Source: CAZHAX01 sp964530325 (GTDB lineage: Bacteria; Chloroflexota; Anaerolineae; B4-G1). From it: a stretch of 64,000 bases of DNA. The notes under the pieces are model-generated. The model saw only the letters and a list, made by a program, of their open reading frames with translations. It was not told the DNA's origin and made no database searches. The stretch spans positions 62,001-126,000 of the forward strand of contig CAZHAX010000006.1 in NCBI GenBank assembly GCA_964530325.1. The letters run 5' to 3'. This document shows positions 7,859-16,061 of the stretch, piece by piece (within the stretch, counting starts at the first letter, position 1; each line of letters starts with the position of its first letter). The translations under genes were made by a program, and so were the position numbers.

Positions 7859-9409
7859 TCAGGGCCAGGCGATGACCTGAGGCAGCGGCGTGGGAGTCGG
7901 CATGTCCTCGGGCCACCAGCCAGCCTGGGTTGCCACACAGGGGTCGTAGTCTGCCGCCAGAACGAGCCCATAGTCGGTCTCCCTGTCGGCCGTAGGCTGA
8001 TATATCACTCTGCTGGCCGGAAGGCCGTACATCCTGAGCAGCAGGGGAAGAGCCGAACCCTTGGGGCTGGTGGTGAAATCGAAGAGCAGCGTCTGCGGGT
8101 ACTGCCCCTCGATCTGATCTGGCCCGGTGACCTCGAAGCCCTGCAGGCGAAGCCGCTCCGCGGCCACGTAGCCCAGCCCGTTCTCGCCGGTGGCGTTCCA
8201 GACCTGGATACGAGTGGGGACCTGGTCTGCCCTTTCTTCGGATGGCGGCGTCATCGCCATCTCGACGAGGATCCTGAGCGCGTCGTCGTAAGCCACCAGC
8301 ACCTGTGCTCCGCTCGGCGCTACCCATCCCTGGACCACACCCTTGGCTATCAGGCTGCTCCGGACGCTGTCCGTATCTAGCTGCGCGCCAATCGTGCCCA
8401 GATAGACGAGCTCTTCAAGCCTCAAATCAGTCGTCACGTACTCGTTCAGGAGGTCCCACACCTCGGGGATCCGTGGTATGATGCCCAGCGACATCACCTG
8501 GCCATATAGACCCCGCAACACCTGCTGTTGACGCCGGTTCCGATCCAGATCGTTCGTGCTCCAGCGAGACCGGACGTACCAGAGGGTGTACTTCCCGTCC
8601 AGATGGTAGACGCCAGGGAGCCAGTCGACATCAGTGTGGCCGCTCTCCGCTTCCGGGTCGGGGAAGGTGTCGCTCAACGGGCACTCGACGGCGATGTCGA
8701 CGCCCCCCAGCGCATCTACCAACGCTCTGAATCCCTCGAAGCCGACGTGCACATAGCGATGGATCTGGATACCGAGGTTGTACTCGATAGTGTCCGCAAG
8801 TAGGCCAGGGCCGCCCTCGGGGTGGTTGTTCTGAGCCCCGCGCCGATAAGCCAGGTTGATCCGGTCGAACCCCACCTCCGGAATCCAGACGTACAGATCG
8901 CGAGGGACGGAAAGGAGCGAGGCGGAAGGCGGATCGGTGAACACGGTGGCCACTACTATGACGTCAGTCCGCCCCGGATCGCCATCTGAGCTCTTGTCCG
9001 AACCTATCAGCAGCAGGTTGATCGTGCCTTCGGGCTGCTCGACTAGCGGAGCAGGCGACGGAATGGGCAGAGGACTGGTGACTGTGCCTGTTGCGGTTGC
9101 CACAGGCGACCCGGTCGCCCCAAGAGTAGGGGTTTCTGCGGCCGGCGTTGGCGTAGCCGTCGGCGTCGTTGTAGGGCTATTGGTAGGCGTAGAGGTGGGA
9201 CTGGCGCAGGGGATCGGCGAAGGAGTAGGCGAAGGAACAGCACTGTCATCAGGCGCAGGCGGAGGCGTGGCGGTTTCTGTAGGCGCCTGGGAGGCCTGCA
9301 GGTCGGAGGCCAGGAACGAATGTCCGACCACGGTCACCAGGGCCAGGACGACGGTCACCGCGAGGCCTTCCGTCAGATAGGTTAGCGGGCGCTCTGCTTG
9401 CGTGACCAA
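7859..9409 (-). CDS. LCP-family (LytR-CpsA-Psr) cell-wall protein with Pro/Thr-rich linker
   Basis: After a short cytoplasmic tail comes one membrane anchor (GLAVTVVLALVTVVGHSFLA), then about 85 residues of Pro/Thr/Ser-rich linker, then the LCP catalytic domain starting at NLLLIGSDKS with GRTDVIVVA and SVPRDLYV, and a C-terminal LytR_C domain (TRIQVWNATGENGLG). LCP enzymes transfer undecaprenyl-linked polymers to the wall outside the membrane. The start is uncertain: an in-frame ATG at 9484 lies upstream of a strong extended -10 at 9440-9448, so a TTG at 9409 beside AGGAGGGG is preferred. The gene has two relatives at 48-51 kb. Confidence 0.85.
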   Translation of the reverse strand: MVTQAERPLTYLTEGLAVTVVLALVTVVGHSFLASDLQASQAPTETATPPPAPDDSAVPSPTPSPIPCASPTSTPTNSPTTTPTATPTPAAETPTLGATGSPVATATGTVTSPLPIPSPAPLVEQPEGTINLLLIGSDKSSDGDPGRTDVIVVATVFTDPPSASLLSVPRDLYVWIPEVGFDRINLAYRRGAQNNHPEGGPGLLADTIEYNLGIQIHRYVHVGFEGFRALVDALGGVDIAVECPLSDTFPDPEAESGHTDVDWLPGVYHLDGKYTLWYVRSRWSTNDLDRNRRQQQVLRGLYGQVMSLGIIPRIPEVWDLLNEYVTTDLRLEELVYLGTIGAQLDTDSVRSSLIAKGVVQGWVAPSGAQVLVAYDDALRILVEMAMTPPSEERADQVPTRIQVWNATGENGLGYVAAERLRLQGFEVTGPDQIEGQYPQTLLFDFTTSPKGSALPLLLRMYGLPASRVIYQPTADRETDYGLVLAADYDPCVATQAGWWPEDMPTPTPLPQVIAWP

Positions 9410-9439
9410 CCCCTCCTCTAGCCTCGATGCTCGGGAGCC

Positions 9440-9448
9440 ATTATACCA
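9440..9448 (-). promoter_or_regulatory. extended -10 promoter for the LCP gene
   Basis: On the minus strand TGG TATAAT occupies 9448-9440. The predicted start near 9433 gives a 24-nt leader to the TTG at 9409. Confidence 0.65.
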
Positions 9449-9568
9449 TACAAGCGTGGCGTAAGAAGGGAGGCGCCGGCTCATCGCCGGGCTCTCGGAG
9501 GCGCAATTACGCCAGGGCTGGGACGAGGTGGGAGGCGCCCCGGGGGCGCGCGGCGCTTTCCTGGTTGC

Positions 9569-9597
9569 TTGACGAGCCCCCCCTGCGATGCTAGAAT
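9569..9597 (+). promoter_or_regulatory. promoter for the small membrane protein and glycosyltransferase
   Basis: TTGACG (9569-9574), 17 bases, TAGAAT (9592-9597), with TGC before the -10. It faces right, away from the LCP promoter. Confidence 0.7.
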
Positions 9598-9631
9598 TGC
9601 CCCCGTCTCAGCGGCCGGTGGCATACGTCCA

Positions 9632-9829
9632 ATGATCACCAAGAGGCAACTCGGTTTCTTGCTGGCGGCAATCGCCTTGCTCTTCGTGGTGGGCATCGTG
9701 GCTGTCGACATGCTGGGCGCCGGGAAGTGGGGCGGCTTCGGGCCCCTCCAGCGAATCGGCATCGCCATCGGCGCAGCCGGCGTTGTGGTGGGAGCCATCC
9801 TCATTCGGATCGGCGACCGGCCGGCCTAG
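9632..9829 (+). CDS. small two-helix membrane protein, unknown function
   Basis: The 65-residue protein begins MITKRQLGF and has two hydrophobic helices (about residues 7-27 and 41-58) with a short Gly-rich loop between them. No family is recognised. It follows a good promoter (9569-9597) and precedes the glycosyltransferase gene by 24 bases, so it may assist that enzyme in the membrane. The ATG at 9632 lacks a clear Shine-Dalgarno. Confidence 0.6.
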   Translation: MITKRQLGFLLAAIALLFVVGIVAVDMLGAGKWGGFGPLQRIGIAIGAAGVVVGAILIRIGDRPA

Positions 9830-9853
9830 CCAGGCCGCGGGCGACTGGATTCT

Positions 9854-11512
9854 ATGACCTGGCAGCGACTTCTCCAGGCGCTGGGAAAGACGCTGGCCGC
9901 GCTCACCATCGCGGCCTTCGTGGGCTACCTGGTGGTCTATGTCGTCTACGCGGTCGCCCTGTTCCGCTGGCCGTTCGACTACGACCAGGGGGAGGGGTTC
10001 GAGCTGTACGATGCGATCCTGTTCAGTCATGGCGAATGGCCGTACCGGGACAACTCGACGTATCCCTTCTACGCCTCCAATTACCCTCCCCTCTTCCATC
10101 TGCTAATAGTACCGCTGCTTCCTTTGTTCGGGCCGCGGTTGATAGCCGGGCGACTGGTCTCTTTCCTGGCTACGCTGGTCACTGCGGGGACGATAGGTCT
10201 GGTCGTACGTCGCCGGGTGGGCGGATGGTTCATGCCCATCGTCTCTGGCCTGGCCTTCCTGGCTTCGAACTACGTCTACCAGATCGGGCCGCTGTGCCGG
10301 CTGCACATGACGATGGTGATGTTCGAGGCCCTGGCGATCGCCTTCATAGCCGAATTCGACCACCCGCAGCACGGCAAACGCAATCTGGCGCTTGGCATCT
10401 TCTTCCTCCTCTGCGCCGGGTACACGAAGCAGCTGGCCGTGTTCACGGTGGGAGCGGCTCTCTCCTTCGTCTTCCTGCGTGACGTGAAGAAGGCGATCCT
10501 ATCCGCCATCGTCCTTGCCCTCGTGGCCGGGGCGGTGTTCGTTGTGTTCAATGCAGCGACGGATGGTCAGTGGTGGGTCAATATCATAGACGCGAACGTC
10601 AACGAGTTTGACTATCGCCAGACGTTGGCCATCTTCGGCCAATGGTTCCGCCTGCACGCCGTCCTCGTCTTGCTGGCAATCGCCTACCTGGGCTACGAGC
10701 TCTTCTGGGGCCGCCTGTCTGCCTACTCGCTCTGGTTCGCCTTCTCGCTGGGCACGGGAGCGTTGAGCGGGAAGTGGGGGGCCGGGTTCGGCTACTTCAC
10801 GACGGCGGTCGCTGCCGCCTGCCTCGCCTCAGGCCTGGCCCTGGGCTCGTTGAAGCTTGTACTGGAGAAACGCCAGGCCGGCGAGCGCGCGCCGAGGCCC
10901 GTCGCGGGCGACGGCGCGGGCGGTCAGTTCAGGAGGGGCGCGGCTTGGCTGCTGGCCGCGCTGTCTGCGACGCTGCCTGTCCTCATCCCGGCGCTCTATC
11001 TGGCCCAGGCGCCGCGTATGCTGCACCTGCCAACTTCCGGGCCGGTCTTCGGGCCGGTGGCGCGCGGTCTAGGGGTAAGCGATAGCCACGTTCAGGGAGC
11101 CTGCGCTACGTTCGACTACCACGACTCGATGGGCTACACGCAACTGGGACACTTGCTGACGGCTGAGGACTATGCCGCGGGAGAGAGGATACTGGAATAC
11201 GTGCGCACGGCAGACGGGCCGGCCTTCAGCGAGGAGGCGGCCTTCTCGCTGCTGGCCGGCCAGCCGGTGGTGACGAATCCCACCCAACTGCTGAACCTGT
11301 ACAAGAACGGGCAGCTGGATACGACTGAGATGGTCGAGCGCATCTACGACCAGGAGTTCGGAGTGGCAGTGTTCCGGGCCCAGTTCTACCCGCCGCCCGT
11401 GCTGGAGGCCGTTGGCCAGAACTACCGGGTGGTCGAACACGTGTGCATGAACGGCTTCTACTACATCCTGATGCAGCCGCTCAGGAATCTGGAGGCCACG
11501 CCCTCGGAGTGA
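9854..11512 (+). CDS. polytopic membrane glycosyltransferase (GT39/ArnT-like)
   Basis: The 552-residue protein has about ten membrane segments. An acidic pair in the first outer loop (FDYDQGEGFELYDA, near residues 40-55) and the aromatic YPPLFHLL that follows resemble dolichyl/undecaprenyl-phosphate-sugar-dependent enzymes of the PMT/ArnT type. The C-terminal 150 residues are a soluble outer domain. Such enzymes move a sugar from a lipid carrier to a wall or protein acceptor outside the cell; the acceptor here is unknown. Substrate assignment is inference. Confidence 0.75.
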   Translation: MTWQRLLQALGKTLAALTIAAFVGYLVVYVVYAVALFRWPFDYDQGEGFELYDAILFSHGEWPYRDNSTYPFYASNYPPLFHLLIVPLLPLFGPRLIAGRLVSFLATLVTAGTIGLVVRRRVGGWFMPIVSGLAFLASNYVYQIGPLCRLHMTMVMFEALAIAFIAEFDHPQHGKRNLALGIFFLLCAGYTKQLAVFTVGAALSFVFLRDVKKAILSAIVLALVAGAVFVVFNAATDGQWWVNIIDANVNEFDYRQTLAIFGQWFRLHAVLVLLAIAYLGYELFWGRLSAYSLWFAFSLGTGALSGKWGAGFGYFTTAVAAACLASGLALGSLKLVLEKRQAGERAPRPVAGDGAGGQFRRGAAWLLAALSATLPVLIPALYLAQAPRMLHLPTSGPVFGPVARGLGVSDSHVQGACATFDYHDSMGYTQLGHLLTAEDYAAGERILEYVRTADGPAFSEEAAFSLLAGQPVVTNPTQLLNLYKNGQLDTTEMVERIYDQEFGVAVFRAQFYPPPVLEAVGQNYRVVEHVCMNGFYYILMQPLRNLEATPSE

Positions 11513-11547
11513 GTCGAGGGGCGGCAGCCGGGTTGTCCGGCCCTGCC

Positions 11548-12876
11548 TCAGCCGCCCACCTCGCCTATCAGCGACCAAGGGCCTGCCCAGTTCACCTTCA
11601 CCTCAGCCAGCAGCCCCTGGCAGTCCGCCTGATCCTCGAAAAAGACGAGCTTGTCGCTACGCGTTCGTCCGAACCAGCGGCCTTTCTTCTTGCCTTCGAC
11701 CAGCACCTCGACCGTCTCTCCCACCAGCCGGGCGTTCATCTGGCCCACGATGCGCTCCTGCTGCTCGTCAAGCGCCTTGCGCCTGCGCTCCTTCTCGCCG
11801 GCAGGAACGTCGTCGGCGAGGCGCCGGGCGGCCAGGGTCTGCGGCCGCGGTGAGTAGCGGGCGATGTGCACCTTGTCCAAACTGAGTTCCTCGAGCAGAC
11901 CGTACGTCCGCTGGAACTGGGCCTCCGTCTCGCCTGGGAAGCCGACGATCACGTCCGTGGCTATCGACGCCCCGGGCACGCGCTGCCGTATCCTGGCAAC
12001 TAGACTGCGATAGTCGTCACTGCTGTAGCCTCGCTTCATCCTCTTCAGGACCTCGTCGTCGCCCGCCTGCACCGGCACCTCGAAATGCTCCGCTACCTTG
12101 GGGAGGTCGGCCACGGCGGCGAGGAGCTCGTCCGTGACCCAGCCAGGATGGCTGGTCAGGAAGCGGATCCGCTTCAGGCGGTCGATCTCATGCAGCTGCA
12201 GTAGAAGCGACTCGAGACGCTCCCCGTCCGGGAGATCGAGGCCGTACCGGTCGACGATCTGGCCGAGCAGCGTGATCTCCTTAACTCCCTGTGCCGCGAG
12301 AGCGCGCGCCTCGTCCAGCACCTCGGCGAAGGGGCGGCTGCGTTCCCGACCCCTGCGGTGAGGGATGACGCAGTAGGCACAGCCCTGCGAGCAGCCCAGG
12401 ATGATCGGTAGGTAGGCGGAGACCAGGTGGCGCTGATCCTCCACCGGCAGAAGCAGCTCGCCGTCCTGCAGGCCGAACCGCTCCCGGCGCCGGGTGAACT
12501 GCAGGCCCTTCGCTTGGTCGGCCAGGCCCCGCTGAGCGAGGTAGTCGATCAGCGGGCCCGGCTCGGACGGGGCAAGGAAGAGGTTGACCCAGGGGAAGCG
12601 CCCGTGCAGAGGGTGTGAATCGCGCACGCCGACCAGGCAGCCCATCACCGCGATGACCACGTCCGGTCGCCGCTCTTTGAGAGGGCGGAGGCTGGAGAGT
12701 CTACCTGTGCACTTATCTTCGGCGGACTGGCGCACTACGCAGGTATTGAGGACAATCACGTCCGCCTCCTCCGGGCCGGCGGCGGGAACGGCGCCCAGTG
12801 CCTCCAGCGCGGACGAAAGGCGGCGCGAGTCTGCCACGTTCATCTGGCAGCCGATCGTCCAGACGTAGTAGTTCAC
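11548..12876 (-). CDS. miaB: MiaB-family tRNA methylthiotransferase
   Basis: The 442-residue radical-SAM enzyme would add the methylthio group to i6A37 of tRNA. The N-terminal domain supplies three cluster cysteines (GCQMN, NTCVV, MGCLV), followed by the radical-SAM box GCSQGCAYCVIP and a C-terminal TRAM domain (near ETVEVLVEGKKKGRWFGRT). The usual LGQNVNSY stretch reads LGQIVDRYG and LPVQSG reads VPVQAG, so this is a divergent subgroup; a different methylthiotransferase substrate is possible. It starts at a GTG that coincides with the predicted +1 of a TAGAAT promoter, and lies 30 bases after the rmlD-like gene. Confidence 0.88.
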   Translation of the reverse strand: MNYYVWTIGCQMNVADSRRLSSALEALGAVPAAGPEEADVIVLNTCVVRQSAEDKCTGRLSSLRPLKERRPDVVIAVMGCLVGVRDSHPLHGRFPWVNLFLAPSEPGPLIDYLAQRGLADQAKGLQFTRRRERFGLQDGELLLPVEDQRHLVSAYLPIILGCSQGCAYCVIPHRRGRERSRPFAEVLDEARALAAQGVKEITLLGQIVDRYGLDLPDGERLESLLLQLHEIDRLKRIRFLTSHPGWVTDELLAAVADLPKVAEHFEVPVQAGDDEVLKRMKRGYSSDDYRSLVARIRQRVPGASIATDVIVGFPGETEAQFQRTYGLLEELSLDKVHIARYSPRPQTLAARRLADDVPAGEKERRRKALDEQQERIVGQMNARLVGETVEVLVEGKKKGRWFGRTRSDKLVFFEDQADCQGLLAEVKVNWAGPWSLIGEVGG

Positions 12877-12882
12877 GGCAGC

Positions 12883-12888
12883 ATTCTA
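12883..12888 (-). promoter_or_regulatory. -10 element placing +1 at the miaB start codon
   Basis: Minus-strand TAGAAT (12888-12883) is followed by six bases and then the GTG at 12876. A start at the G of GTG would give a fully leaderless mRNA. Confidence 0.45.
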
Positions 12889-12906
12889 ACCCCTCCCCGA
12901 GGGGCG

Positions 12907-13809
12907 TCAAGGTAGGCGGGCGGGCGGTGCCAGCGGAGCGGAGAGCACCTCGTCGACTCCCGGCAGCGGCGTAGCGAGGAGCTGCCTTGCGCGGGAGGAA
13001 TCGAGGGTGGTGTCCAGTGGGCGAACCAGGCCGCTCTCGCCGCCCAAAGCGGCGATGACAGGTGACGGATTGAGGCCGTGGAAGCGGAGCAGGCGGAGGC
13101 CGTAATCGTAGCGGGATATGCACTGTGAGCCGGCCACGTGGAGCAGGCCCGCGTAGTGGCCTGCCGCGAGCTCGAGCAGGCCGCGGGCCAGGCTCTCCAC
13201 CCAGATCGGCGAGCGCAGCTCGTCTGTGAACAGATGGACCGGCTCGCCGGAGGCCAGACGCTCCGTGAGCCAGCGTGTGTGCCGGTCAAGCTTCGGGCGC
13301 CAGCTGTAGATCAGCGAGGTGCGGACGACTGCCGCGTCGCCACTGGCGGCCAGCACCTCCTTCTCGGCCAGGGCCTTGCTCCTTCCGTACTCGGTGACCG
13401 GCGCCGGCGGATCGTCCTCTATGTAATTGCCCTTCCGGCCATCGAACACCAGGTCGGTGGAGACGTGCACCAGACGGGCCCCACGCGAGGCGGCTGCGCG
13501 GGCGACCTGCCTGGTCCCGGCGACATTGACCCGTTCAAGCTCCTCTCGTGGGCCCGCGGCGATAGCGGCGGTGTGGATCACCGCGTCTGGCTCAGCTTCG
13601 GCCAGCAGCTTGGCCACCTGCGACGCCTGGCGCAGGTCGAGCCGCCGCCAGGTGACTGCCGGCTCGCCTGGATCGCCGTCTAGGTAGGTGGCGGTGACGT
13701 CCCAGCTGGCCCGGGCCAGGCTGGCCACGCAGCTTCCGAGCGTGCCGCTCCCGCCGGTCACCAGGAGCCGGGGCCGCCCGGTCTTTGCTGCCACGCTGCT
13801 GTTCTTCAC
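12907..13809 (-). CDS. RmlD-like NAD(P)-dependent sugar reductase (extended SDR)
   Basis: The protein has an N-terminal Rossmann motif TGGSGTLGSCVA, HTAAIA, the Ser in HVSTDLVFDG and the catalytic YGRSK. This layout fits dTDP-4-dehydrorhamnose reductases and related NAD-dependent epimerases/reductases. No other rhamnose pathway gene is adjacent, so the exact sugar is unknown. A GTG at 13809 is preferred over the ATG at 13830, because the latter lies upstream of the -10; the leader would be only about 3 nt. miaB follows on the same strand. Confidence 0.8.
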   Translation of the reverse strand: MKNSSVAAKTGRPRLLVTGGSGTLGSCVASLARASWDVTATYLDGDPGEPAVTWRRLDLRQASQVAKLLAEAEPDAVIHTAAIAAGPREELERVNVAGTRQVARAAASRGARLVHVSTDLVFDGRKGNYIEDDPPAPVTEYGRSKALAEKEVLAASGDAAVVRTSLIYSWRPKLDRHTRWLTERLASGEPVHLFTDELRSPIWVESLARGLLELAAGHYAGLLHVAGSQCISRYDYGLRLLRFHGLNPSPVIAALGGESGLVRPLDTTLDSSRARQLLATPLPGVDEVLSAPLAPPARLP

Positions 13810-13818
13810 GCTGGCGCC

Positions 13819-13827
13819 AGTATACCA
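13819..13827 (-). promoter_or_regulatory. extended -10 promoter of the rmlD-like gene
   Basis: Minus-strand TGG TATACT occupies 13827-13819. The predicted start near 13812 almost touches the GTG at 13809. Confidence 0.6.
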
Positions 13828-13892
13828 CATGCGAAGGCGCTGATATAGCCCTGGGAAGGACCATGTCTCGCCGTGGATTTAGCAGACGGGGA

Positions 13893-13921
13893 TTGACTTT
13901 ATTATTCAGGTGGTGTATAAT
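13893..13921 (+). promoter_or_regulatory. promoter of the sulfur-relay cluster
   Basis: TTGACT (13893-13898), 17 bases, and a perfect TATAAT (13916-13921). It lies back to back with the rmlD-like promoter. The leader to the GTG at 13986 is about 58 nt. Confidence 0.8.
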
Positions 13922-13985
13922 GCCTGTGTGTGGAGCGGACCGATCGCTGGGGCTGGAGAGGAGACGGTCCGGCAAGGGAGGGGCC

Positions 13986-15152
13986 GTGCGCGAGCAATTG
14001 GTCTACCTGGATAACGCAGCGGCCACGCGGCTGGACGAGCGCGTGCTGGAAGCTATGCGTACCTACCTCTTCGAGACCTACTCCGTGGCCACCTCCCAGT
14101 TCGGCTATTCGCTGGGCATACAGGCCCGGGACGCCTTGGAGGACGCCCGGGCGGTCGTCGCCGGCCGTCTCGGCGCCAGCTCGGATGAATTGGTCTTCAC
14201 CTCCGGCTCGACCGAATCGAGCAACACGGCACTCAAGGGCGTGGCGGCGGCGCTGGGCGATAAGAAGGGCCGGCATATCGTCACCACTGCGATCGAGGAC
14301 TTCCCCGTTCTGCAAAGCGCCAGAGCGCTAGAGAGGGACGGCTTCCGTGTAGATCGGGTCGGAGTGGACGGGACCGGCCGGATCGACCTCGATGAGCTCA
14401 GGCAGGCGATCACGCCGGAGACGATACTCGTCTCGGTGCAGGCGGCCAACCAGGAGATCGGCACGCTGCAGGACCTGCAGGCCATCGCCCAGGTTACCCG
14501 CGAGAAGGATGCTCTTCTGCACAGCGATGCGACGCACAGCTTCCCCCGGGTGCCCATGGACGTGAACGAGTTGGGGGTCGATCTGGTGTCGCTGACGGCC
14601 GGCCTGATCCACGGGCCCAAAGGGGTTGGCGCTCTGTACGTGCGCAAAGACACGCCGATCCGAAAGTGGATGGATGGCGGGTTCCAGGAGTTCGACCTGC
14701 GCGCCGGCGCCGAGAACATCCCCGGCGCCGTCGGCTTCGCCAAGGCGGTGGAGCTGGTGACGGAGGAGGAGACCGCCCGGCTGAGCAGAATGCGCGATCG
14801 GCTTATTGGGCGTTTGCTGCAGATCCCGGACACCAGATTGAACGGCCATCCCGTGCACCGGCTGCCCCACAATGCGAACATATCCTTTCGCTTCGTGGAG
14901 GGTGAGTCTCTGCTGCTGCACCTCGATCTGCGCGGCTTCGCTGTCAGCACCGGCTCGGCCTGCTTCAGCCGCTCCCTGGAGGCGAGCCACGTCATCCTGG
15001 GCATTGGCGGCAATCACGAGCAGGCCCACGGCTCGGTGCGATTCACCTTCGGCCGCTTCAACCAGGAGGGCGATGCAGACAAGGTCGCAGATGTGGTGGG
15101 AGACATCGTCGCTGAACTGCGGCGGATAAGTCCCCTTGGCAAGGAAGGATAG
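13986..15152 (+). CDS. NifS/IscS-like protein lacking the PLP lysine (pseudo cysteine desulfurase)
   Basis: The 388-residue protein aligns over its full length with IscS: DNAAAT at the N-terminus, TSGSTESSN, DAT at 181-183, HGPKGVGALYVR and the mobile-loop SGSAC-like STGSACFS with Cys326. The lysine that holds PLP (HK before the GPKG box, E. coli Lys206) is Leu207, and the His before it is Gly206. Other PLP contacts also differ: His104 position is Asp105, Asn155 position is Gln156, Gln183 position is His184, and the RSGT Thr is Ala242. It therefore should not form the internal aldimine, yet keeps the persulfide cysteine. GTG at 13986 has AGGGAGG upstream. It heads a cluster with IscU, TusA and DsrE relatives, so a carrier or scaffold role is more likely than desulfuration. 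Confidence 0.88.
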   Translation: MREQLVYLDNAAATRLDERVLEAMRTYLFETYSVATSQFGYSLGIQARDALEDARAVVAGRLGASSDELVFTSGSTESSNTALKGVAAALGDKKGRHIVTTAIEDFPVLQSARALERDGFRVDRVGVDGTGRIDLDELRQAITPETILVSVQAANQEIGTLQDLQAIAQVTREKDALLHSDATHSFPRVPMDVNELGVDLVSLTAGLIHGPKGVGALYVRKDTPIRKWMDGGFQEFDLRAGAENIPGAVGFAKAVELVTEEETARLSRMRDRLIGRLLQIPDTRLNGHPVHRLPHNANISFRFVEGESLLLHLDLRGFAVSTGSACFSRSLEASHVILGIGGNHEQAHGSVRFTFGRFNQEGDADKVADVVGDIVAELRRISPLGKEG

Positions 15153-15169
15153 CTGAAAGGAGAGCAAGC

Positions 15170-16051
15170 GTGAAGACGAAGGCAGTGGCTGTCGCAGTGG
15201 TAGTCGCTTTGGCCAGCCTGGGCTGCAGCCTGATCGAGCCGGAGGAGACGCCCACCGCAGTAGTTGCTCCAACATTCACGCCTGCAGCCGGCGATGGAGC
15301 CGGTCTGGCGAACGTGGAGAGCATCGAGATCCTGATCCTGGAATCCTTCCCGGTACAGATCCGGGTGGTGGCAAGAGGCAATCATCCGGACGGCTGCACT
15401 TCGATCGTCGATACGGACGTGACCCAGGAGGGGAATACGTTCCTGGTGGCGATCACCACCTTCAGGCCGCCGGACCAGGTTTGCACGCAGGCTCTGGTCC
15501 CCTTTGAGGAGACGATCGCTCTCGACGTGCTCGGCCTGCCGGCCGGCGCTTACACTGTGGACGTCAACGGCGTCACCGGTACCTTCGAGCTCACCCAGGA
15601 CAATGTGCTGCCCCCGCAGGAGGGCTCCATCGGTGGCGTCGTGTGGCACGACGAGTGTGCCACGCCCTGGGGAGACCCTCCGGCTACACCCCCGGAAGGG
15701 TGTGTGGTGCTTCCCGACGGCGGATACCTGGCCAACGGCGTACTCGAGGCGGGAGAGCCGGGACTGGCCGGAGTCGTCGTGGCGCTTGGCGCGGGCGCCT
15801 GCCCGTCGACCGGATTGGCCACGACGACCGCTGCCGCGGACGGCTCCTACCTCTTCTCTGGGCTGAGCGCCGGCACGTACTGCGTCTCTGTCGACGCCCT
15901 GGATTCAACCAACGAGACGATCCTCATTCCCGGCGGCTGGACGAATCCGCCGGCGGAAGGCCTGGCCAGCGTGACTGTCAGCCTCGCCCCGGGCGAGGAC
16001 AACCTGGGGGTGAGCTTCGGCTGGGACTTCCAGTTCCCGCCGGCGCCGTAG
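15170..16051 (+). CDS. lipoprotein with SdrD B-like domain
   Basis: The 293-residue product has a signal peptide ending in the lipobox LASLGC (Cys about residue 19), so it should be lipid-anchored outside the membrane. A Thr/Pro-rich linker is followed by a beta-rich region. Residues about 150-285 resemble a Cna/SdrD B-type domain: GSIGGVVWHDE, GEPGLAGVVVAL, ADGSYLFSGLSAGTYCV. It starts 17 bases after the NifS-like gene with AAAGGAGAG upstream and ends 10 bases before the IscU-like gene. Its place inside a sulfur cluster operon is unexplained. Confidence 0.8.
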   Translation: MKTKAVAVAVVVALASLGCSLIEPEETPTAVVAPTFTPAAGDGAGLANVESIEILILESFPVQIRVVARGNHPDGCTSIVDTDVTQEGNTFLVAITTFRPPDQVCTQALVPFEETIALDVLGLPAGAYTVDVNGVTGTFELTQDNVLPPQEGSIGGVVWHDECATPWGDPPATPPEGCVVLPDGGYLANGVLEAGEPGLAGVVVALGAGACPSTGLATTTAAADGSYLFSGLSAGTYCVSVDALDSTNETILIPGGWTNPPAEGLASVTVSLAPGEDNLGVSFGWDFQFPPAP

Positions 16052-16061
16052 GAGGTACGCG

